From GCA-2687515 sp002687515 (GTDB lineage Bacteria; Pseudomonadota; Alphaproteobacteria; Rhodospirillales; UBA2165), in the NCBI GenBank assembly GCA_030745835.1, contig JASLNU010000098.1:1-9542 (forward strand): DNA of 9,542 bases. The letters run 5' to 3'. Every line of letters begins with the position of its first letter. Position 1 is the stretch's first letter. Made by a program: the position numbers and the translations under genes. Below, piece after piece: positions 1 through 5,209 of this stretch. The notes under the pieces were generated by a model. The model was given only the letters and a program-made list of their open reading frames with translations, ran no database searches and was not told the origin of the DNA.

Positions 1-210
1 CTTCTACCCATTTAATGCCTTCCGGTCGCTCCTTGGGATCGCCGGGGACACGACCGCGCCGACCAGGGCGGGGTTATATTCGGGAGAGTGGCAGCATCCT
101 ACATGTTGTGGGTATGGGCGTTAAGCGGATAGGCACGGAAGGATGACATGATAATGCCTTTCGAAAGGAGAATGATCGGAAAGACCTTATGCAGATTGGT
201 GGTATTTTCA

Positions 211-224
211 TTAACCCTGGTTAA
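211..224. promoter_or_regulatory. FNR/DNR-type palindrome TTAACC-CT-GGTTAA
   Basis: A perfect 6+2+6 palindrome with the TTxxC-N4-GxxAA geometry of Crp/Fnr-family sites. It has A at the third base, where FNR sites have G. The same half-site TTAAC recurs at 1652-1665 in front of the respiratory operon. The target promoter is unclear: leftwards, a weak TAAGGT at 184-189 would put the site near -41; rightwards there is no gene until beyond 1146. Binding by the adjacent DNR-like regulator is an inference. Confidence 0.45.
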
Positions 225-376
225 AAGCATCCGAGAAAATCTATCGCAGCATAAAAATTCAGGACGCCGACCCAAATTTTGCGACATCTTCTGCCCTGTC
301 GACGGCCATTATTACCGCCCGCCCAGACCAAGCGGCCAAAATCCTCGCCGAGGGCGGAGGCAATAAAGCTATTTAA
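215..376 (+). pseudogene. Possible C-terminal remnant of a lost gene
   Basis: The frame from 215 to the TAA at 374-376 reads through 53 codons and looks like genuine protein, including the segments IQDADPNFATSSALSTAII and DQAAKILAEGGGNKAI. It has no ATG, GTG or TTG codon and is preceded by an in-frame TAA at 212-214. The overlapping +1 frame has an ATG at 148 but gives an Arg/Pro-rich tail typical of a shadow frame. I do not recognise the protein. It may be the tail of a gene truncated by deletion or rearrangement, or chance. It overlaps the palindrome at 211-224. Confidence 0.25.
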
Positions 377-423
377 GAAATTCCGGAGCGGCGAGATATC
401 GGCCGTGGTCTCGGGTTAACTAT

Positions 424-1146
424 CTATTTGTGGACCGTCATCGGGCTGGAGCCGTTACCGACTTCGCTGGCATCACTTTTACTGAACTGAATAAGCGCGG
501 CAACATCGGCAATGGCCACGCGGTCCGCTTCCGACTTGACGCCGATATTGCGCAGCCGGTTAAAAATCCTCGATAGACTTTGCGGCTTCATCCCCAGACG
601 AGACGAAAGCACCGTACGATCGAAGGGCACGGAAATCACCGCCGAGCCTTCGGCAACGGTACAGTTCTGCAACAAATAGTCGCACACCCGCTGGGTCGCG
701 GTGCGCGTCTTAAGGCGTTCAATTTCGACCATCAATTCATGCATGTGCCGCGACAACGAACCGATAATGGATAGCGACAGCTCCGGCGACTTCTTCAGTT
801 CGTTGAGAATACGCCGTGACAGAATTGGCACCACCCGTGACCTCTCAACTGCTTGCGCACTTGCCGGATAATCGTCTCCGAAAAAGGCCACGGCATCGGC
901 AATGGTTTCACCGGCGCTGAACATGCGAAACAGGGCTTCTTCGCCATCCAAGGTCATGCGATAAACTTTTATCCAACCGTCGAGGACAAAATAAAATGTG
1001 TCGGCGGGATCGCCACGGTGAAAAATGGTCTCTCCCTTGGCAATCTCGACCGGGCCAATACCGGCAAGAATACGCATTAATATGTCAGGATCGAATTGAC
1101 GGAATAATGGATGCTTGTAGAAGAATTCCAGATCTTGGTCTTGCAC
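424..1146 (-). CDS. Crp/Fnr-family regulator, DNR-like (candidate NO sensor)
   Basis: A 240-residue cytoplasmic transcription factor. Residues ~10-125 form the cNMP-type beta-roll sensor domain, ~126-150 the long dimerisation helix, and ~165-215 a winged helix-turn-helix with recognition helix at 187-203. There is no N-terminal cysteine cluster, so it is not an oxygen-sensing Fnr. The HPLF start (12-15), the FYFVLDGWIKVYR segment and overall length resemble Pseudomonas aeruginosa DNR, a heme-based NO sensor controlling denitrification genes. The recognition helix reads PQSLSR, with Gln189 where FNR and DNR carry Glu (ExxSR), which may alter the operator sequence. The start is GTG, preceded by AAGGA at 8-base spacing. 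It is divergent from the NO-reductase-like operon, the usual place for a dedicated regulator. It could instead be another Crp/Fnr subfamily such as NnrR; family membership is certain, the ligand is inferred. Confidence 0.85.
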   Translation of the reverse strand: MQDQDLEFFYKHPLFRQFDPDILMRILAGIGPVEIAKGETIFHRGDPADTFYFVLDGWIKVYRMTLDGEEALFRMFSAGETIADAVAFFGDDYPASAQAVERSRVVPILSRRILNELKKSPELSLSIIGSLSRHMHELMVEIERLKTRTATQRVCDYLLQNCTVAEGSAVISVPFDRTVLSSRLGMKPQSLSRIFNRLRNIGVKSEADRVAIADVAALIQFSKSDASEVGNGSSPMTVHK

Positions 1147-1202
1147 GGCTCTCGTCCTTCTTTCCCCGCCCCCAGGAGCATTTCCCTAATTATTAACCGG
1201 GG

Positions 1203-1245
1203 ATGTTATCTTATTTTCCGATGAAGTTGATTGACCGGGGTCAAT
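1203..1245 (-). promoter_or_regulatory. Candidate promoter of the regulator with FNR-type box
   Basis: Positions 1230-1245 form a 16-bp palindrome, ATTGACC-GG-GGTCAAT, containing the classic TTGAC-N4-GTCAA arrangement. On the minus strand a TAACAT hexamer (1203-1208) can serve as a -10 box. A start near 1196 would centre the palindrome about 41.5 bases upstream, the class II activator position. This suggests control of the regulator gene by an FNR-like protein or by itself. The transcription start is predicted by eye only. Confidence 0.5.
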
Positions 1246-1300
1246 AAGGCGTCGATTGAAAATTCAGCCATTTAGCCACGCATTTTCGGACAGATAACCG

Positions 1301-1336
1301 CTAGTGGCCTGCGTCATCTAATTTGTACCCCTACGA
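1301..1336 (+). repeat. Left terminal inverted repeat of the MITE-like element
   Basis: It starts CTAGTGGCCTGCGTCATCTA and matches the reverse complement of 1536-1571 at 34 of 36 positions; the differences are C/T at the 8th base and T/C at the 26th. Confidence 0.8.
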
Positions 1337-1535
1337 TCGCTTTTCCCGTTTCCCCGGTAGGAGGGAGGGCGCCGGCGATGCGGCGCCCATCGGCAAGCCC
1401 TTCCGACACCCCGGGGGGACGGGAAAAGCGACCCTTCGGGCGGCGTTGCAAGGCTCCCGGTCGTCGTCGCGCACCACTTGTGGTGGATTGGCACCACGGC
1501 GCGGCGCGCTCCTCGCCGGAAACCCTGCAACGCCG

Positions 1536-1571
1536 TCGTAGGGGTGCAAATTAGATGACGCAGACCACTAG
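1536..1571 (-). repeat. Right terminal inverted repeat of the MITE-like element
   Basis: Reverse-complement partner of 1301-1336 with two mismatches, ending in CCACTAG. The following sequence, GCACGAAATC, is not repeated on the left side, so any target duplication must lie within the CTAG or TA. Confidence 0.8.
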
Positions 1572-1780
1572 CACGAAATCAAAACCAGATTCGTCAACGG
1601 TCGATCTCGCCGATTCGCCCTTTTCCCGCCGCAAAGCGGAATGCCGTCACATTAACTTCGGTTAAGGACAGTCCTTCGCTCACGTGGTTTGCTCAAGTTC
1701 GTACTGTACGGCTCGTTATCATCCACTTTTTGCATGGTAGGCGGGCCATTTGACTGCAATTATCTGCGAGGGAATGCGCC
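1572..1780 (+). promoter_or_regulatory. Presumed operon promoter region
   Basis: These 209 bases separate the MITE-like element from the first operon gene and must hold the operon promoter unless transcription starts inside the element. The only strong signal is the palindrome at 1652-1665. TACTGT (1702-1707) and TATCAT (1717-1722) are possible -10 boxes, but neither has a well spaced -35, as expected for an activator-dependent promoter. No gene is visible. Confidence 0.4.
1652..1665. promoter_or_regulatory. FNR/DNR-type palindrome TTAAC-TTCG-GTTAA
   Basis: A perfect 5+4+5 palindrome, 116 bases before the first operon start codon, with the same TTAAC half-sites as the copy at 211-224. It is a candidate operator for the divergently encoded DNR-like regulator. 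As RNA it would form only a 5-bp, AU-rich stem, but with a C(UUCG)G tetraloop, so a weak hairpin is an alternative explanation. Confidence 0.5.
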
Positions 1781-1951
1781 ATGGCTCCTTCCGACGATAC
1801 TGCTGCACCCGGCGGAGACGAACCGATTCCGTTCATGCAGCGTCTTCTCGACAATCATTTCCTGCTCCTGTTTCTCGGGGTTGCCGTACCCACGGTTGTT
1901 TACATCATTTGGGGGATCATCGAGATCACGGCGATCCCCTTAGCCAAATAA
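1781..1951 (+). CDS. Small single-span membrane protein, oxidase/NOR accessory subunit
   Basis: A 56-residue protein: an acidic, Pro-rich N-terminus (1-18) followed by one hydrophobic helix at about 26-49 and a short PLAK tail. The start has GAGGGA about 8 bases upstream. It ends 19 bases before the subunit II gene, so it is surely co-transcribed. Its position and single span recall the tiny subunit IIa (CbaD) of ba3-type heme-copper oxidases, which packs beside subunits I and II, but I see no sequence motif that proves homology. The likely role is as a structural third subunit of the enzyme encoded by the next two genes. That it is a real gene is supported by the ribosome binding site, the membrane helix and the tight spacing. 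Confidence 0.7.
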   Translation: MAPSDDTAAPGGDEPIPFMQRLLDNHFLLLFLGVAVPTVVYIIWGIIEITAIPLAK

Positions 1952-1970
1952 CGATTGAGGGGAGTTTTCA

Positions 1971-2513
1971 ATGTCTATCTACCCACCCGAAGATCGCGTT
2001 TGGTGGTCGAAGCCGGTAGAAAAAACCGAGGTGCTTTGGGTTACAATCGCGTTTATCTGGGGCCTGATTATGTTCCTGATGATGCCCTATTGGCATTTTA
2101 CAGGAGATCAGAACCTGTCCAACGAAGCCTATCGGATCACGCCCGATGCTTACGCCGAAAAGACCGAAGCCTTTGCCAAGAAATTCAAAGTCCGCGAAGA
2201 AGGCAATACGGGCATTCCGGTGGTTCGGCCACCGGCGGGAAGCGACGTTTATTTGCTGGCCCGCTTGTGGGAATGGTGGCCCATCCTGGAACTGGAGAAG
2301 GGCAAAAGCTATCGCTTGCACCTTTCCTCCCTCGACTGGCAGCACGGATTTTCCCTGCAGCCGGAAAATATAAACATCCAGGTTCATCCCGGATACGAAA
2401 TGGTGATGACCGTAACGCCCAACAGTTCGGGTGAATTCGGCATCATTTGCAACGAATTTTGCGGCGTCAATCATCATACGATGGTCAGCAAAATGTACGT
2501 TGTCGAGAAATAG
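1971..2513 (+). CDS. norS: CuA-containing subunit II of heme-copper NO reductase/oxidase (NorS-like)
   Basis: A 180-residue membrane-anchored electron-entry subunit. One transmembrane helix (~22-42) is followed by a periplasmic cupredoxin domain (~90-180). All CuA ligands are present: His125 in WQHGF, then Cys160, Glu162, Cys164, His168 and Met171 in CNEFCGVNHHTM. The single helix and short length match B-family (ba3-type) subunit II rather than the two-helix aa3 type. GAGGGGAG lies about 8 bases before the ATG, and the stop is 11 bases before subunit I. It should accept electrons from a soluble c-type cytochrome or cupredoxin, not encoded here, and pass them to subunit I. Because subunit I lacks the oxidase Tyr, I place the pair with NorS/NorY (sNOR); a cytochrome c oxidase subunit II is the alternative. 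Confidence 0.85.
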   Translation: MSIYPPEDRVWWSKPVEKTEVLWVTIAFIWGLIMFLMMPYWHFTGDQNLSNEAYRITPDAYAEKTEAFAKKFKVREEGNTGIPVVRPPAGSDVYLLARLWEWWPILELEKGKSYRLHLSSLDWQHGFSLQPENINIQVHPGYEMVMTVTPNSSGEFGIICNEFCGVNHHTMVSKMYVVEK

Positions 2514-2524
2514 GGGGTCGGATC

Positions 2525-4219
2525 ATGTCGAACGGTAATTATCGCATCTGCCCGGACACCGGTTTCAAGATCGATCTTGAAGGCGAAAAACTTATCAAGA
2601 TCAATGCCGTAACCGCGGTCGTATTCCTTCTTTTGGGCGGCCTGTTCGGTATCCTGGTGGCGCTCACCCGCTGGCCGGAAGTTCATATTCTGCCGGCGGA
2701 TTTATTCTATCTGGCGCTGACCGCACATGGTCTGGATATCCTTCTGGTCTGGCTTCTATTCTTCGAAATTGCGCTTTTATATTTCGCCTCCGCGGTGCTG
2801 CTCAACTGCCGTCTGGCGACACCGAAATTGGCCTGGCTTGGCTATTGGATGATGCTGATTGGCGCATTATTGACCAACGTCGTCGTTCTGATGGGCGAAT
2901 CCAGTGTCATGTTTACATCCTACGTGCCGATGCAGGCGGACCCGTTGTTCTATGTCGGCATTATCGTGTTCGCCGTCGGCGCCCTGATTGGATGCGGTGT
3001 TTTCTTCGGCACGCTGGTGATCGCGCGGGCCGAACGGACCTATGAGGGATCTGTCCCGCTGGTCACCTTCGGCGCCTTGACGGCGGCTATCATCGCCGTC
3101 TTCACGATTGCGTCCGGGGCGGTGATCCTGATCCCGACACTGGCCTGGTCGGTTGGCCTGATCAGTTACATCGATCCATTGATGTACAAGGTCGTTTGGT
3201 GGGCGATGGGCCATTCGTCGCAGCAAATCAATGTGGCGGCGCATATTGCGGTCTGGTACGCCATCGCCGCGATCGTGTTCGGCGCCAAGCCCTTGTCCGA
3301 AAAAGTGAGCCGATTCGCCTTCCTCTTGTATATCCTGTTCCTGCAGCTCGCTTCGGCGCACCATCTTTTGGTCGAGCCGGGCCTCAGTTCTGAATTCAAG
3401 ATCATCAACACCAGCTACCTCCTCTATCTGGCGGTGATGGCGAGCATGATTCATGGGCTGACGGTTCCGGGCTCCATCGAAGCGGCGCAACGCAAAAAAG
3501 GTCTGACCAACGGTCTCTTCGAATGGCTGCGCAAGGCACCCTGGAGCAATCCGGTGTTCTCCGGCATGTTCCTTTCATTGATCATGTTCGGCGTCCTCGG
3601 CGGCATTACCGGCGTCATCATGGGGCAAGAGCAGATCAATCTCATCACCCACAATACGCTCTATGTTCCCGGCCACTTCCATGGCACCGTGGCCGCCGGC
3701 ACGACGCTCGCCTTCATGGCCATCACCTATTGGCTGGTGCCCGTGTTGTTCCGGCGCGAGCTAATTCTGCCGGGATGGGCGAAATGGCAGCCCTATGTCT
3801 TCTCCATCGGTATCACCGGCGTTTCGCTGGCGATGATCGGCGCGGGTACGTTGGGTGTCGCCCGGCGGCATTGGGACATCACCTTCGCCGATGCGGTGAT
3901 CAAGTTCGATCATCCGGCGCTCGCCAATCTGATGATGGGCCTCAACGGCATATTCGCTATCCTCGCCACCATCGGCGGCGCCATGTTCATCATCGTGATC
4001 GTCGGCTCGCTTTTGTGGGGTGAAAAACGTGGTGATCAGCCGGCCGCTCAACCGGAACCGGCGCCCGAGCCCGAGCCCTCGGCTATCAGCTCCTATGGCG
4101 GCGCCGGGACGGTCGCGGTGCCCGGAACATTCACCCTGGCGATGGTGTTCTTGGCTGCGTTTGTCCTTTACTATTTCGTCAATTGGAAGTTCTTGGCTTC
4201 CACTTGGGGGCTCAGTTAA
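2525..4219 (+). CDS. norY: B-family heme-copper subunit I lacking the active-site Tyr: probable NO reductase (NorY-like)
   Basis: A 564-residue polytopic catalytic subunit. All six metal-ligand histidines are visible: His68 and His386 for the low-spin heme, His384 for the active-site heme (GHFHG), and His230, His279 and His280 for the active-site metal. Helices VII-X closely resemble Thermus ba3 oxidase (HHxxxxPG, HNTxxVPGHFH). In helix VI the oxidase pattern GHPxVY is GHSSQQ, so the His-crosslinked Tyr essential for O2 reduction is Gln234. Residues equivalent to ba3 K-channel Ser309 and Thr312 are Ala306 and Ile309. These features point to an NO reductase of the B-family (sNOR, gNOR or eNOR class). 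The neighbouring subunit II and SenC genes favour sNOR. A Pro/Glu-rich linker (504-519) precedes the last helix (~535-553). The ATG at 2525 is chosen over upstream in-frame ATG 2447 because 2447 lies inside subunit II and 2525 has AGGGGG 7 bases before it. Activity is inferred. Confidence 0.8.
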   Translation: MSNGNYRICPDTGFKIDLEGEKLIKINAVTAVVFLLLGGLFGILVALTRWPEVHILPADLFYLALTAHGLDILLVWLLFFEIALLYFASAVLLNCRLATPKLAWLGYWMMLIGALLTNVVVLMGESSVMFTSYVPMQADPLFYVGIIVFAVGALIGCGVFFGTLVIARAERTYEGSVPLVTFGALTAAIIAVFTIASGAVILIPTLAWSVGLISYIDPLMYKVVWWAMGHSSQQINVAAHIAVWYAIAAIVFGAKPLSEKVSRFAFLLYILFLQLASAHHLLVEPGLSSEFKIINTSYLLYLAVMASMIHGLTVPGSIEAAQRKKGLTNGLFEWLRKAPWSNPVFSGMFLSLIMFGVLGGITGVIMGQEQINLITHNTLYVPGHFHGTVAAGTTLAFMAITYWLVPVLFRRELILPGWAKWQPYVFSIGITGVSLAMIGAGTLGVARRHWDITFADAVIKFDHPALANLMMGLNGIFAILATIGGAMFIIVIVGSLLWGEKRGDQPAAQPEPAPEPEPSAISSYGGAGTVAVPGTFTLAMVFLAAFVLYYFVNWKFLASTWGLS

Positions 4220-4238
4220 GACCCGAGAGTGCGCTTGG

Positions 4239-4266
4239 GGGCGGGCGGAAAATCATCCGCCCGCCC
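4239..4266 (+). other. Intercistronic GC hairpin between norY-like and senC-like genes
   Basis: An 11-bp perfect stem pairs 4239-4249 with 4256-4266 around a 6-base loop. It lies between the norY-like stop (4219) and the senC-like start. No T-run follows, so it is not a standard terminator. It may protect or separate mRNA segments so that reductase subunits are made in excess of the chaperone; this is inference. Confidence 0.55.
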
Positions 4267-4301
4267 GGCGGCAAGGCGAAATGGAGCGAATACGGATACA
4301 T

Positions 4302-5180
4302 ATGAACAGTACCAATTTCAGAAAAGCGGTAATTGCCACGCTTTTTCTGCTCGCCGCGCCCGCCCTGATCCAGGGCGGGCCGGTTTTTGCCCACGAAGCC
4401 GAGCGTACCCTGACCCGTGAATCCTTCGCCGGCGCATCTGAATTCAAACCCGACGCGGCTTTCAAATACAGCCAGGCCGCGGTCGGCGGGAAACTCGGCG
4501 CCCACGCCCTGCGCGATACATCCGGCCAAACGGTGGCGCTGGCCGAATATCTGGGCAAACCGCTGATCCTCAGCTTCGTCTATTCGAGTTGCCATCATAC
4601 CTGCCCGGTCATCACCCAGAATCTGGCCGACGCCGTGGACCGGGCACGGGACGCCATCGGTCGCGATAAATTTCACGTGCTGACGGTTGGTTTCGATAGC
4701 TTGCGTGACACGCCGGCGTCGATGAAACTGTTCGCCAAGCAACAGGGTATCGGGGACGCGCGCTGGTCGGTCCTGAGCGGCGATGCAAGGACCATCGAGC
4801 GCCTTGCCGGCGATACCGGGTTCATCTATTTCCGTTCGCCCAAGGGATTCGACCACTTGTCCCAGACCACCATAATCGACGCCGACGGCATGATCACGGC
4901 GCAGATTTATGGTCAAGCATTCGATCCGACCCTGCTGGTGGAACAACTGAAACAATTGGTGTTCGGAGCGTCCGCGACGATCACCGACTGGAATTCGCTT
5001 CTCAACCGGGTACGCCTTTTCTGCACCATCTATGATCCGTGGCAGGATAAATACCGGTTCGATTACTCATTCTTTATCGGAATGGCGTTAAGCGGGCTAT
5101 TCTTTCTGCTTGCCGGCGCCTTTCTGGTCCGTAATGTGTGGCGTCTCTGGCGCGGCGATTCTCATAATCCGACCGCATGA
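4302..5180 (+). CDS. senC: SCO1/SenC-family copper chaperone with C-terminal membrane anchor
   Basis: A 292-residue exported thioredoxin-fold protein that delivers copper, or reduces cysteines, for CuA assembly in the periplasm. A signal peptide spans about 1-30 with a VFA/HEA junction. The copper-binding CxxxCP motif is Cys97-Cys101, and the conserved distal His is His185 in FDHLSQ. A second hydrophobic segment at ~256-277, followed by a basic tail, anchors the C-terminus; most SCO proteins have an N-terminal anchor instead. An in-frame ATG at 4281 would add 7 residues (AAGG 4 bases before it); I prefer 4302 because it gives a normal signal peptide, but its ribosome binding site is poor. Its place right after the two catalytic genes fits maturation of the CuA centre in subunit II. 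The order matches the norSY-senC clusters of ammonia oxidisers. Confidence 0.85.
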   Translation: MNSTNFRKAVIATLFLLAAPALIQGGPVFAHEAERTLTRESFAGASEFKPDAAFKYSQAAVGGKLGAHALRDTSGQTVALAEYLGKPLILSFVYSSCHHTCPVITQNLADAVDRARDAIGRDKFHVLTVGFDSLRDTPASMKLFAKQQGIGDARWSVLSGDARTIERLAGDTGFIYFRSPKGFDHLSQTTIIDADGMITAQIYGQAFDPTLLVEQLKQLVFGASATITDWNSLLNRVRLFCTIYDPWQDKYRFDYSFFIGMALSGLFFLLAGAFLVRNVWRLWRGDSHNPTA

Positions 5181-5209
5181 CCATACCTAACCGATAGTAC
5201 GCCCAACCC

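Larger units (their letters stand above)
1..423. other. Left-edge region without a confident gene
   Basis: No open reading frame here has convincing coding character together with a start and ribosome binding site. The stretch contains a perfect FNR-type palindrome at 211-224, a 12-bp palindrome CCTTTCGAAAGG at 157-168, and a protein-like reading frame without a start codon at 215-376. A minus-strand ATG at 11 with a GGAAGG sequence 6 bases upstream could open a gene leaving the window on the left, but only three codons are visible. No rho-independent terminator for the minus-strand regulator gene ending at 424 is obvious; the CGAGA/TCTCG pair around 391-415 is too weak and has no T-run. Confidence 0.5.
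1301..1571. mobile_element. MITE-like element, 271 bp, non-autonomous
   Basis: The element is bounded by 36-bp terminal inverted repeats (1301-1336 and 1536-1571) that differ at two positions. Both ends begin with CTAG, so a palindromic CTAG or TA target duplication is possible. Inside are two further inverted-repeat arms. One pairs 1337-1349 with 1419-1431 over 13 perfect bases and encloses an 8-bp hairpin at 1367-1388. The other pairs 1442-1450 with 1526-1534 over 9 bases and encloses CACCAC-TT-GTGGTG at 1472-1485. The whole can fold as an outer stem with two arms. It encodes no transposase; the short open frames on both strands are by-products of the GC-rich palindromes. It lies between the regulator promoter and the operon it faces. 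The parental transposon is unknown: TA or CTAG ends suit IS630- or IS5-type movers, but I cannot assign one. Confidence 0.7.

Noticed and set aside
148..366. Plus-strand 72-codon frame at the left edge
   Set aside because: It has a passable AAGGA before ATG 148, but the second half is a basic, Pro-rich shadow of another frame and the palindrome at 211-224 lies inside it.
391..415. CGAGA/TCTCG inverted repeat after the regulator gene
   Set aside because: The stem is only 5 bp with a long loop and no T-run, so a terminator call is not justified.
424..1146. Oxygen-sensing Fnr
   Set aside because: The N-terminal cysteines needed for an Fnr [4Fe-4S] cluster are absent; the only cysteines are at 155 and 162.
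1318..1549. Several open frames of 70-72 codons on both strands within the palindromic element
   Set aside because: They overlap on both strands, are Arg/Pro/Gly-rich and arise from the GC-rich inverted repeats; none has a family motif.
2447..2524. Longer N-terminus for the heme-copper subunit I
   Set aside because: It would lie inside the CuA subunit gene in another frame; the ATG at 2525 has its own ribosome binding site and gives the expected start of the protein.
4020..4301. Long N-terminal extension of the SenC frame
   Set aside because: The Arg/Pro/Ser-rich extension is out of frame over the end of the preceding gene; the signal peptide starts at 4302 (or 4281).
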